From NCBI GenBank assembly GCA_964558665.1, contig CAZLFA010000009.1, positions 1 to 64,000 of the forward strand: a stretch of 64,000 nucleotides of DNA. Reading direction: 5' to 3'. How positions within the stretch are numbered: position 1 is the stretch's first letter; every line of letters starts with the position of its first letter. A program made the translations under genes and the position numbers. This stretch comes from CAZLFA01 sp964558665. Lineage in GTDB: Bacteria; Desulfobacterota; Syntrophia; Syntrophales; PHBD01. The notes under the pieces are model-generated. The model worked only from the letters and a program-made list of their open reading frames with translations. It did not search any database and had not been told where the DNA came from. Of this stretch, positions 16,620 to 25,222 are shown in pieces.

Positions 16620-17261
16620 TCAGCATTGAAAGATTTTCATTTCGGTCAGTTCTATGCATGTAAGCATCCCTCCGTATACGGCCCCGGTGTCAATGCCGAT
16701 CTTTGTCCGATCGATCATGGGGTGCGGGGCTGGCGTGTGGCCGTATACGACCGTTTTTCCAAAATCGTACGTGGAGCGGATGAATTCGTTTCTTATCCAG
16801 AGCATGTCGTGCGCGTTCTGTTTTGCCAGCGGCACTTCCGGCCGCAAACCCGCATGCACAAAGATATGCTTCTCCGTTTCATATAGAGTTCGCAGTGAAC
16901 GGTAGAATTCGAGGTGGTCTTCGGGGATGTTCATCTTCACTCCTTTGGGTGTTCTCACGAGCCCGTAGGAGAAGGCAGTGATATGGCCGCCGTTCATGAA
17001 GAAGACCTCTTCATCGATGCCTTCGAAGTGATAATTGATCAGCATCTTTTCATGGTTTCCCATGAGGCAGACAACATTTTTTATGCGCCTGCGAATATCC
17101 AGAACGTATTCGATGACTCCCTTGGAATCAGAGCCACGGTCTATGTAGTCGCCGATGAAGACAAGCGTGTCGTTGTATGGATCTATTTCTATAAGATCCA
17201 TGATGTTCTGGAGTTTGGATAAACAGCCGTGGATATCACCTATGGCGAAAAGTTTTCCCAT
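16620..17261 (-). CDS. PrpA/ApaH-like metallophosphatase
   Basis: A 213-aa calcineurin-like phosphoesterase with all metal-site motifs: GDIHG (8-12), GDYIDRG (about 37-43), GNHE (about 68-71), a later VHAGL and GHTPAP. The length and motif order fit PrpA-type Ser/Thr protein phosphatases and the related symmetrical Ap4A hydrolases; sequence alone does not separate these. It lies in a same-strand run of smc, ftsY, this gene and ftcD, with a 35-base gap after ftsY. A link with the Ser/Thr kinase at 36-38 kb is possible but speculative. Confidence 0.85.
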   Translation of the reverse strand: MGKLFAIGDIHGCLSKLQNIMDLIEIDPYNDTLVFIGDYIDRGSDSKGVIEYVLDIRRRIKNVVCLMGNHEKMLINYHFEGIDEEVFFMNGGHITAFSYGLVRTPKGVKMNIPEDHLEFYRSLRTLYETEKHIFVHAGLRPEVPLAKQNAHDMLWIRNEFIRSTYDFGKTVVYGHTPAPHPMIDRTKIGIDTGAVYGGMLTCIELTEMKIFQC

Positions 17262-17296
17262 ACCGATGCATCTCTTTTCAGGCTGGAGGTATTGAA

Positions 17297-18226
17297 CTAT
17301 TCAAAAATAGCGCTTACAAACTCCTCGGCATTGAAGGGGCGCAGATCTTCCAGAGCCTCACCTATTCCTATATAGCGTATGGGAATGGCGAGTTCCTGAG
17401 CAATTCTTACTATTACTCCCCCTTTGGAAGTGCCGTCCAGCTTAGTCAGTACTATTCCTGACAAGCCGATTTCATCATTGAACATTTTCGCCTGAGCGAC
17501 GGCATTCTGTCCCGTGGTCGCATCGACAACAAGAAGAGTTTCATGAGGCGCCCCCGGCAGTTCGCGCCCCATTATCCTTTTCATCTTCTTCAGCTCTTCC
17601 ATCAGGTTGGTTTTCGTATGCAGCCTTCCTGCGGTGTCGACAATGATCACGTCGGTCCTGGCGGATTTGGCGGCGGAGATGCCGTCGAATACGACCGCTG
17701 AAGGATCGGAACCGGCCTGCTGTTTGATGACCGGAACTCCGACTCTGTTTCCCCAGACCTCAAGTTGTTCAATGGCCGCCGCGCGGAAGGTATCTGCTGC
17801 GGCTATGGTTATTGATAATCCGGAGTTCTTTATCTGGTGTGCGAGTTTGCCGATGGTGGTTGTCTTGCCTGTTCCGTTGACGCCGACGACCATGATTGAA
17901 AACAGGCCGTTGCGCGGAATCTGCAGGGGAACGGAGTTCTTCTCCAGGATGTCTTTCATGGTGTCCCTGAGGACTTTTTTCAGCAGCTCGGGCCTGTCCA
18001 ATTCCTTCCTCTTAACCTGATCCTTCATTTTTTCTATGAGATCATGCGTGAAGGCAGGCCCTACATCTGCGGCGATCAATACCGCTTCCAGTTCGTCAAA
18101 CAGCTCCTGATCGATGACCTTCTTGAGAAAAATGTCTTCCACATCGGTCAGTAGCAGCTTCTTGGTCTTGGCAAGCCCCTGTTTTAACCTGCCGAAAAAT
18201 CCTTTATTTTCTTTGTTGTTATTCAT
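17297..18226 (-). CDS. ftsY: signal recognition particle receptor FtsY
   Basis: A 309-aa SRP GTPase that docks ribosome-SRP complexes at the membrane for co-translational insertion. The NG domain is complete: helical N domain (residues about 10-95), G1 loop GVNGTGKTTT, AADTFRAAA, DTAGR, and TKLDG for guanine recognition. The long acidic A domain of the E. coli protein is absent; only a short basic N-terminus (FFGRLKQGLAKTKK) remains to contact lipid. It lies downstream of smc on the same strand, but 260 bases apart, with fold-back repeat copy 2 between them. Confidence 0.96.
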   Translation of the reverse strand: MNNNKENKGFFGRLKQGLAKTKKLLLTDVEDIFLKKVIDQELFDELEAVLIAADVGPAFTHDLIEKMKDQVKRKELDRPELLKKVLRDTMKDILEKNSVPLQIPRNGLFSIMVVGVNGTGKTTTIGKLAHQIKNSGLSITIAAADTFRAAAIEQLEVWGNRVGVPVIKQQAGSDPSAVVFDGISAAKSARTDVIIVDTAGRLHTKTNLMEELKKMKRIMGRELPGAPHETLLVVDATTGQNAVAQAKMFNDEIGLSGIVLTKLDGTSKGGVIVRIAQELAIPIRYIGIGEALEDLRPFNAEEFVSAIFE

Positions 18227-18292
18227 GCATCAGCCTTCATTATTATTTTACAGCGGAGAAATATAATCACTTTTGCACTATGTTGTAAAGCC

Positions 18293-18425
18293 GGAATAAT
18301 TAACCCGGTCAAAGGTGTTTTCAAGCGGTGAATCAAATATTTTTCTTGTGAAAAATATTCTGAGCCGCGGGAAGCCCCTTGGACCGGGATGATAAAGGAC
18401 ATTACGGTTTTTATCGCGTAATCTG
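18293..18425. repeat. fold-back repeat family 1, copy 2 (inverted, one end eroded)
   Basis: Reads as the reverse complement of copy 1. The conserved core runs from CCGGTCAAAGG at 18305 through the central hairpin AATATTTTTC (18336-18345)/GAAAAATATT (18350-18359) to GGACCGGG near 18388, and ends with the intact terminus GCGTAATCTG at 18416-18425. The opposite end (the CAGATTACGC side) cannot be recognised and seems lost. It lies between smc and ftsY and would be transcribed with them if they form an operon. Confidence 0.8.
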
Positions 18426-18485
18426 TGATTAAGAAACGACAAAAGAACAACACGATATGGCGGCTCCGCATGTAACGGCAGACGC

Positions 18486-21400
18486 TTACTGGAGATTGAC
18501 CGAAACCATCGTTGATATGCCCTGCTGCTGCATGGTAATGCCGAACATATTCCCGGCCACTTCCATGGATCTCTTGTTATGCGTTACCATGATGATCTGT
18601 GAATGGGCGGATATATTCTTAAGAAGGCCGTTGAACAGAGAGATATTGGCATCGTCCAGGGCGGCATCCACCTCATCGAGAACCAGGAACGGTGAGGGCC
18701 GATGGTAAATGATTGCAAAAATAAGGGCTATCGCCGCCAGCGACTTCTCGCCGCCGGACAGCAGAGTGATATTCTGGGTCTTCTTCCCCGGGACCTGGAT
18801 ATCGATTTCCACGCCGGTTTCCAGCATGTCAGACTCGTCTGTCAGCCTCAACTCCCCGCGTCCTCCCGGGAAGAGTCTGGAGAAGACATCCTTAAAGCAG
18901 ACGTTTACAGCCTCAAATGTTTCTGCAAACCGCTTGCGTGATATCTGGTTGATGCGCGTGATAGTTTTCTGGAGAGACTCAAGAGATGCATTGAGATCGG
19001 AGGATTGAGCCGACAGGAAGTCGTGCCGCTCCTTGAGTTGTTCATATTCATCGACGGCCAGCAGATTTACCTCGCCGAAGCTCTCTACAGCCTGCCTGTC
19101 CCTGCTGAGTTTTTCCTGCAATTCATTAATCTTCTGACTGTCGAGACGTTCAAAAGACTCGATGATGTCGCTTAAGTCACTGTAATCTCTCTGCTGCAGG
19201 TTCTGCTTGATGCTTTCCATCTGAAACACGACTTCGCGGGACTGTACCTCGAACTCCTTTGACTCCTGTACTGTCTCTTCAAGCTGCCGTCCTGTCTCCT
19301 TGATTCTTGCCTCTATGGCCTTCAGCGCGGTTTCTTTTTCCTGATGCTGTTCCCTCATCTGTGCGAGTTCCGCATCGATCGTGTCGCGATCCCTGTAAAG
19401 CTGCTCAAGCATCTGCTGATCAGAGACGATCCGTTCCTTCAACTCATCCACTTCCGTGCTTCCTGCATCCATATCGGCGCTGCGGGATTGAATCTCCTGA
19501 TGCATCTGCTTTATTGACGCCTCGATTCTTTCCAACGCCTTCTCGTTGGTTTCCCGGCTCTGCAAAAGTGAGGCAAGGAGAACCTTCTGTTCTGTATGGC
19601 TTCCTTCTATCTTCTCCAGATTGTTCCTGATCGACTCCCATTCGCCCTGCAGGGCGGCCATGGAATCGTTGACCTCTTTTTCCTCTTCGTCGATGGCAGT
19701 CAGGTCACGGGTCAGCGCATCTCTTTTTTCCGTCGCCTCCTTCATTTCCGCGATGAGATTTGCCCTGTCGTAAGCCAGTATGTTCAGCCTCTGCTGAAGC
19801 CTCTTTGTCTCATCCTCGAAACGCTCCAGGTCTTTTTTCCTGCTGTTGATCTGTATCTCCAGGCGATGCACCTGCGAGCGAAGCTGAACAAGCTCCTCTT
19901 CCCATTGTGAGATAAGCCTGTTTGTTTTCTGTTTCAGTTCCGTTTCTCTTTCAAGAGAGGCGTTAAGAGCCTTTAAATCCTCTTCCAGCTCATTTATCTC
20001 TCTTTTATCGCGCAGCAGACTTCTATCGCCGTTTGTCCTGCTGCCTCCGGTCAGCACGCCATGAGGACTGATGATGTCTCCTTCCGGCGTTACGAAAGTG
20101 CCGACGAATCCGTTCTGCTTCCATAGGGCAATGCCGTTTCTCAGATTGGGAATCAGGAGAACATCTCCCAGCAGGTAGTGTGCGATGTCCTTGAAATCTT
20201 CTTTGGTATCAACAACATCCACCAGTCTGACAGCGTCATTCAGGTGATCCCAGGAGGTGCTGTCCGACCCGTTAAAACGACCTTCAAGGGGAACAAAACT
20301 GCATCTGCCGAGAGAGGAACTTTTTAAATAGTCTATAGCCTTAACGCCTTCATTGTGCGATTTTACCAGTATGTATTGCAGCTTTTCACCGAGTACTGCT
20401 TCCACCGCCATTTCATAATCCCTGGGCACATTTATGTGATCGGCTACGAGGCCGAGAAAATCGCTGCGTGACAGCCCTTCATGATCCGCCTGCGGTTTTG
20501 CAGACATGAGTACCTTTGTCGCTTCGCTGCACCATTCGTAACCTTCCTGGAATTCACGGAGGGATTCAAGACGCGTCCTTTTGCTGCCGATATCCCCCTT
20601 TATCTGAGACAGCCTCTCTTCGCCCTCCAGAAGCTCGGTCTTCGATTTTTCGAGTTCATCGGCAACATCCCCTCTTTTGACAATCAACTCGTCCAGCATT
20701 GTTTCATCGGCTGCCAGGCTGATTTCATTCTCTTCCGTAAGCCTCGCAACCTCAGCAAAGCGCTTTTTCTGTTCCTCTTCCTCCCTGAGATCCTTCTCTT
20801 CTCTTTTTTTGATATCCTCAATGCCCCTGACGATATGCGTCTGCATATTTTTCAGGTTTGTCTTTCGTGTTACAACATCTATATACCGTACCTTTTTTTC
20901 CTCCAGGGTTCTGTGAACGTCACGGTCGGACTTTTTCAATTCCTCGAGAACCGTCTGTGTTTCGGAAACCGCTTTCTCGGCGGACATTATATCTTCGTCG
21001 AACTGGCCCGATGCGGCGTGAAGTGATTGCTTTTCCTGTTCCGAAGACTCAAGCTGAGAGTGCAGCCTTTCCAGGTCGCTCTTCGCCCGCTGCTTGTGGG
21101 TGACAAGGTCCTCGATCTTCTTTTTGTGAAAGTCTATTTCCTGCTCTTTGATGCTTATGGTGTTCCTGAATGTATATTGCTGCTCCTGCATGTCGGAGAG
21201 AACGCTCTCGATCTCCATGATGCTTGTTTTCTGCTGCTCCAGAGAAGCCTCTTCACTTTTCAGCGATGTTCTGATCTCCTCGTCGCGCTGCTGATAAGAG
21301 CTCAGCGATTGCTCTAAAGATTCATTCCTGTCGGATAGTTCTGAATATGCCTGCAGAGAGAGAATCAACTCCGTCTCTCTTATGTTCTTTTTCATCGACC

Positions 21401-22058
21401 GGTACTGTTCGGCTCTTTTCGCCTGCCGGGACAGGGCATTGAGCTGGCTCTTGACCTCGCGGATGATGTCGCTCACCCTGAGCATGTTCTGCCTGGTGGC
21501 TTCCATCTTTCGCACAGCCGATTCCTTGCGGCTTTTGTACTTGGAAATGCCTGCCGCCTCTTCAATGAACTGTCTCCTGTCCTCCGGCTTGGCCTCAACC
21601 AGACTGGCAACACTGTTTTGTTCGACCAGGGAATAGGTGCGAACGCCGATGCCTGTGCCCATGAAAAATTCACGCACATCAAGAAGACGGCAGGGTACCT
21701 TATTAAGGGAGTATTCGCTTTCCCCGTCCCTGAAAAGCCGCCTGGAAACGGTCACCTCGTTGAAGCTTGCATAATCACCCGGGAAATCCTTGCCGTCGCC
21801 GTTGGAAAGGGTCATGGAGATCTCGGCCATCCCAACCGGGGCGGCGCCTTCGCTGCCGTTGAAGATAACGTCATCCGTCTTTTTGCCGCGCAGCGCCTTC
21901 ATGCGCTGTTCGCCCATAACCCAGCGGATTGCATCTACAATATTGCTTTTGCCGCAGCCGTTAGGTCCGACAACGGCACTGATGCCGCCGGAGAAATCAA
22001 GCGTAACCTTGTCCCTGAATGATTTAAATCCTGATATTTCAAGCCGTTTTAGTCTCAT
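18486..22058 (-). CDS. smc: chromosome segregation ATPase SMC
   Basis: A 1190-aa SMC protein, normal length for the family. Walker A GPNGCGKSN (about 32-40) in the N-terminal head is followed by a long coiled coil (about 170-500), a hinge (about 505-680, with GVLTGGSRT), the return coiled coil (about 690-1030) and the C-terminal head with signature LLSGGEKSL and Walker B LVLDEVDAALDD. It organises and compacts the chromosome as a dimer with ScpA/ScpB, which are not in this window. The ATG follows a GTGAGAC stretch with only a weak ribosome site. Confidence 0.97.
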   Translation of the reverse strand: MRLKRLEISGFKSFRDKVTLDFSGGISAVVGPNGCGKSNIVDAIRWVMGEQRMKALRGKKTDDVIFNGSEGAAPVGMAEISMTLSNGDGKDFPGDYASFNEVTVSRRLFRDGESEYSLNKVPCRLLDVREFFMGTGIGVRTYSLVEQNSVASLVEAKPEDRRQFIEEAAGISKYKSRKESAVRKMEATRQNMLRVSDIIREVKSQLNALSRQAKRAEQYRSMKKNIRETELILSLQAYSELSDRNESLEQSLSSYQQRDEEIRTSLKSEEASLEQQKTSIMEIESVLSDMQEQQYTFRNTISIKEQEIDFHKKKIEDLVTHKQRAKSDLERLHSQLESSEQEKQSLHAASGQFDEDIMSAEKAVSETQTVLEELKKSDRDVHRTLEEKKVRYIDVVTRKTNLKNMQTHIVRGIEDIKKREEKDLREEEEQKKRFAEVARLTEENEISLAADETMLDELIVKRGDVADELEKSKTELLEGEERLSQIKGDIGSKRTRLESLREFQEGYEWCSEATKVLMSAKPQADHEGLSRSDFLGLVADHINVPRDYEMAVEAVLGEKLQYILVKSHNEGVKAIDYLKSSSLGRCSFVPLEGRFNGSDSTSWDHLNDAVRLVDVVDTKEDFKDIAHYLLGDVLLIPNLRNGIALWKQNGFVGTFVTPEGDIISPHGVLTGGSRTNGDRSLLRDKREINELEEDLKALNASLERETELKQKTNRLISQWEEELVQLRSQVHRLEIQINSRKKDLERFEDETKRLQQRLNILAYDRANLIAEMKEATEKRDALTRDLTAIDEEEKEVNDSMAALQGEWESIRNNLEKIEGSHTEQKVLLASLLQSRETNEKALERIEASIKQMHQEIQSRSADMDAGSTEVDELKERIVSDQQMLEQLYRDRDTIDAELAQMREQHQEKETALKAIEARIKETGRQLEETVQESKEFEVQSREVVFQMESIKQNLQQRDYSDLSDIIESFERLDSQKINELQEKLSRDRQAVESFGEVNLLAVDEYEQLKERHDFLSAQSSDLNASLESLQKTITRINQISRKRFAETFEAVNVCFKDVFSRLFPGGRGELRLTDESDMLETGVEIDIQVPGKKTQNITLLSGGEKSLAAIALIFAIIYHRPSPFLVLDEVDAALDDANISLFNGLLKNISAHSQIIMVTHNKRSMEVAGNMFGITMQQQGISTMVSVNLQ

Positions 22059-22200
22059 GTCTCACAAACCAGCATGATGAAAGTTGTGAAAATCTAGCAA
22101 AAGAAGTTCGTCTTGTAAAGAGATAAATACAATAAAATGTGCCACACAAAAACTGTACCACAACATATTGTATTTTTGATCACTTTTACCCAGCATCGAA

Positions 22201-22240
22201 AATTAAAGAAAGGGGGCAATCTCGAATGACTGCCCCCTTG
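22201..22240 (-). terminator. terminator after the OFA transporter
   Basis: Minus-strand AGGGGGCA (22238-22231) pairs with TGCCCCCT (22218-22211) over a 12-base loop, then a T-rich tail (TTCTTTAATTTT). It lies about 70 bases after the transporter stop codon and isolates it from smc. Confidence 0.8.
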
Positions 22241-22309
22241 ATTAAGTTAGATATGAGCCCATCAATCTGAGCTCTGCTTATTTGCCGGCACAAATATCCA
22301 TTCCTGCCG

Positions 22310-23635
22310 TCAGCTCTTTTGAGGCGCCTTCAGCAGCCAAACTATGCCGATGGAAGCAAGGCACATGATTCCAGAGATATAGAATGAGGTGGAATAGTTG
22401 CCGGCGGCAAACTGTTTGATTACTGAGGCTCCTTTGTCGATCGCTTCATAGGGAATCTGACCGGCTATGGTCATCAGTTTCGGAGCAAGCCAGGGGCCGA
22501 AAAGACCACCAACACCATAGGCTGCAAACATAAAACCGTAATTGGCGCCTACGTTTTTCGTTCCGAAGTAGTCCGCTGTAACGGCCGGATAAAGACCAAG
22601 ATAACCGCCAAAACAGAAACCTATCGAGCATACTCCGAACAAAAACATCGTGTAAGATGTGAAGGTATTAAGGAACAGCATAACTACACCTGCATAACCA
22701 AAGAGTATCAACAGGGTGTTTTTACGTCCGATAATATCGGAAACCTGGCCCCACACCAGACGTCCGGCTGCGTTCAGAATTGCCACGATCATAACGGCCA
22801 AAGCCCCCTGATCTGCTATTGCCTTGAATGCGTCCTTGGTAATGGGCGACATCGTCTTGGAAAGCTCTATGAAAGAAGGTGCCTGCCACATGTTGGTAAT
22901 ATTCATGATAATCATGAGACCTGCCGTACAACCGGCAAAATAGGTGATCCACAGGAGATAGAACTGAGGGGTTTTCAGCATTTCCATGGTTGTGAAATCT
23001 CCTCCCGCAGAGGCTGCCGCTCCGGGAGCAGGGGCGGGGGGATTCCATCCCTCGGGTTTGTATCCGGCAGGGGGTACTACCATGAGCTGTGCCCCCGCAA
23101 CAACGGCCACAAGGAAGATTATACCCAGGTACATAAAGGTGGACATAATCCCGGATGAGGCAATAAATGCTTTCGCGATCGGGGTAAAGACCAGGGCGCC
23201 GGCGCCGAATCCAGCGACTGCGAGACCGGTTATCATGCCGCGCTTATCAGGGAACCACTTCACGCAGGTGGCAATCGGGCAGACATAGGCTGCACCTATG
23301 CCGATACCGCCGAGAACCGAAAACGCCAGTGTAAACATCATCAGGTTCTGGGCATAGGATGCAATGATAAGCCCCACGCCAAGCATGATTCCACCTGCCG
23401 TAGCGACAATTTTTGGCCCAATTTTATCCTGAATTTTTCCCGCAAAGATGACACCGGCAGCAAAGAAAGCGAGAATTAACTGTGCCGGTAGAGCCAGATC
23501 CGTGGCGCTCCAGCTTGGGAATTGCGCACTCAGTCCCGGCTTGAAAACGCTGTATATGTATACAGCACCTAGACTGACCTGGATCAATAGAGCGCCAAGT
23601 ACTACAAGCCAGCGATTAAAAGTTTTTTCTGCCAT
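22310..23635 (-). CDS. OFA-family MFS carboxylate transporter
   Basis: A 441-aa major facilitator of the oxalate/formate antiporter family with twelve predicted membrane segments. The N-terminal hallmark LGAVYIYSVFKPGL and the loop WFPDKRGMITGLAVAGFGAGA are typical. By family it moves small monocarboxylates or dicarboxylates (formate, oxalate, acetate-type); the actual substrate is not readable. In a syntroph it could export formate or take up organic acids. AAGGAGGG precedes the ATG at an ideal spacing. It has its own promoter (23667-23695) and terminator (22201-22240), so it is a single-gene unit. Confidence 0.9.
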   Translation of the reverse strand: MAEKTFNRWLVVLGALLIQVSLGAVYIYSVFKPGLSAQFPSWSATDLALPAQLILAFFAAGVIFAGKIQDKIGPKIVATAGGIMLGVGLIIASYAQNLMMFTLAFSVLGGIGIGAAYVCPIATCVKWFPDKRGMITGLAVAGFGAGALVFTPIAKAFIASSGIMSTFMYLGIIFLVAVVAGAQLMVVPPAGYKPEGWNPPAPAPGAAASAGGDFTTMEMLKTPQFYLLWITYFAGCTAGLMIIMNITNMWQAPSFIELSKTMSPITKDAFKAIADQGALAVMIVAILNAAGRLVWGQVSDIIGRKNTLLILFGYAGVVMLFLNTFTSYTMFLFGVCSIGFCFGGYLGLYPAVTADYFGTKNVGANYGFMFAAYGVGGLFGPWLAPKLMTIAGQIPYEAIDKGASVIKQFAAGNYSTSFYISGIMCLASIGIVWLLKAPQKS

Positions 23636-23666
23636 AAACTATCCCTCCTTTTTAATATTGGGCGGC

Positions 23667-23695
23667 GTATTAGCATATAAAAAAGACAATGTCTA
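23667..23695 (-). promoter_or_regulatory. promoter of the OFA transporter
   Basis: Minus strand: TAGACA (23695-23690), 17-base spacer, TAATAC (23672-23667) preceded by TGC, an extended -10 arrangement. The -10 box ends 31 bases before the start codon. Confidence 0.5.
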
Positions 23696-23777
23696 TGGGA
23701 AAACGGAACATCGCGGTCATTTATTTTTCTTTGACTTTTAAAGACTTATCTGGGATAAATGCAATCAGGAAGGATGC

Positions 23778-23993
23778 ATGATGGAACTAGGTGATCTGGT
23801 CGTTGTCGACCACGAAAGACACCCGCTCAACGGCTGCAAAGGAAAGGTCGTCGGGAGAAGGGGAAGCAGAGGAGAAGAGGATACCTGGATCCTGGTCTAT
23901 GTTCCAGCACGCATGAGAAGTTTTCTGATACCCCAGTCCATTCTCAAACCCGACATTGTGGGAGATAATCCTCCCGTCTGGAAGCTCCAGTAA
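23778..23993 (+). CDS. small SH3/KOW-like hypothetical protein
   Basis: A 71-aa protein I cannot assign to a named family. GGAAGG lies just upstream of the ATG. The opening MMELGDLVVVDHERHPLNGCKGKVVGRR (split here as GDLVVVD and GCKGKVVG) resembles KOW/SH3-like barrels that bind RNA or protein. It is divergent from the OFA transporter and followed by fold-back repeat copy 3. The coding status rests on the ribosome site and barrel-like pattern only. Confidence 0.55.
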   Translation: MMELGDLVVVDHERHPLNGCKGKVVGRRGSRGEEDTWILVYVPARMRSFLIPQSILKPDIVGDNPPVWKLQ

Positions 23994-24038
23994 TAAAATC
24001 CTTATATATAGTCTGTCTTAAGTGATCCGGACGGATAC

Positions 24039-24226
24039 TATGATCCCGGATTATTACGTAGTAAGAAAAGCAATACCCTTTGGCATCCTGGTCACAGAAG
24101 CTTTCCGCGGCTCAGAATATTTTTCACAAGAAAAATATTTGAATCGCCGCTTGAAAACCCCTTTGACCAGGATAATATTCACATATCCAAGTGCCTATAT
24201 GTTCTATTGTGTAATCTGGGATCATA
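24039..24226. repeat. fold-back repeat family 1, copy 3
   Basis: A 188-bp copy in the same orientation as copy 1. The outer ends are longer here: TATGATCCCGGATTA (24039-24053) pairs with TAATCTGGGATCATA (24212-24226) with one mismatch. The core with CTTTCCGCGGCTCAGAATA and the central hairpin AATATTTTTC/GAAAAATATT is well conserved. Its right end touches the mtnA stop codon (24227). The element is open for a 70-aa reading frame (24022-24234), but that only reflects the repeat. Confidence 0.85.
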
Positions 24227-25222
24227 CTATGTGATGCCCCGGCTTGTAATAACTGCAGTAATGAGTTCAGGCGGCGTGAGATCGAAGGACGGATAATATG
24301 CCCTGACTTGCGGTCCGGTTATCGGCACACCTTGAAATTGAAGGACCTCGAGGGGATCACGCTCTTCAATCGGGATATCAGCGCCTTTGGCCGTGTTTCG
24401 GTCTGCTCCGCCGTAAGCCAGTATATAGAAAGGTATCCGATAATATTTTGCGCAGATCGCCAGTTGTAAAGTGCCCACCTTATTGGCGGCGACGCCGTCC
24501 ATGGCGATTCTGTCGGCCGCAGTGAAAACCTTATGAATCATTCCTTTTGACATGCAATGCGCAGCCATATTGTCGGTGATGAGCGTTGTGTCGAAACCCA
24601 TGCTGCCGATCGACCATGCGGTCAGTCTTGCTCCCTGGAGATATGGACGCGTCTCCGTGCACATGACTTTAATATCCTTGCCGTTGTCGCGGGCGTACTG
24701 GAGCATGTAGAGCAATCCGGCGCCGGCAAAGCAATGCGTCAGGATCCGGTCACCGGAGGAAAGAAGCGGCTCGGCATGCCTGCCCGTATCCTGCGATACG
24801 GCCCTTTGCCTTGCGACCACTTTTTTAAGGCTGTCCAGAATCACCTCTGACTGTCTGCGTTTCCCGTCCTGTTTCGGGATGGCTGACAGAAGTTTGTTCT
24901 GAAGCGCCGCCAGGTGAAATCCGGTCGGCCTTGTTGCACACAGACGTTCGGATGCCTTCTTCAGCGCACGATCCACATCCTTTTCATTATCTCTTTCAGC
25001 CCTGCAGGCGGCCATATAAAGACCGTATCCTGCGGTGACGGCAATGTCGCCTGCACCCTGAACCGCCATGTCCTCTATCGCTTTTGCTACTTCCTCGCAG
25101 TCGGAACATAAAACCTTTTCAACGAATCGCGGCAGTTTTCTTCTGTCGATGATAACCAGCTTGTCATTCTCCAGATAGACGTTGTTTTCGAGATCCATCA
25201 ATAGAGGCTGCGTCAAGGTCAC
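24227..25222 (-). CDS. mtnA: S-methyl-5-thioribose-1-phosphate isomerase (MtnA-like)
   Basis: A 331-aa member of the MtnA/eIF2B-alpha superfamily. The catalytic Cys region is HCFAGAGL (normally HCNAGAL) and the catalytic Asp region is AMDGVAANKVGT (normally DRIAANGDVANKIGT). Both key residues are kept, but the sequence around each differs from the methionine-salvage enzyme. It may therefore act on a related sugar phosphate or in an alternative salvage shunt. The start codon overlaps the pyrG stop as ATGA, so it is translationally coupled to CTP synthase. No other methionine-salvage gene is in view. Confidence 0.8.
   Translation of the reverse strand: MTLTQPLLMDLENNVYLENDKLVIIDRRKLPRFVEKVLCSDCEEVAKAIEDMAVQGAGDIAVTAGYGLYMAACRAERDNEKDVDRALKKASERLCATRPTGFHLAALQNKLLSAIPKQDGKRRQSEVILDSLKKVVARQRAVSQDTGRHAEPLLSSGDRILTHCFAGAGLLYMLQYARDNGKDIKVMCTETRPYLQGARLTAWSIGSMGFDTTLITDNMAAHCMSKGMIHKVFTAADRIAMDGVAANKVGTLQLAICAKYYRIPFYILAYGGADRNTAKGADIPIEERDPLEVLQFQGVPITGPQVRAYYPSFDLTPPELITAVITSRGIT

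Noticed and set aside
22110..22170. Sigma54-type promoter (TGGCACATTTTATTGTA) upstream of smc
   Set aside because: The distance between the GG and the downstream G is 11 bases instead of 10, and the -12 element lacks GC.
24022..24234. A 70-aa frame (and the related 82-aa frame at 18223-18471) containing SEYFSQEKY
   Set aside because: Both are translations of the fold-back repeat in its two orientations; no start signals and no conservation beyond the repeat.
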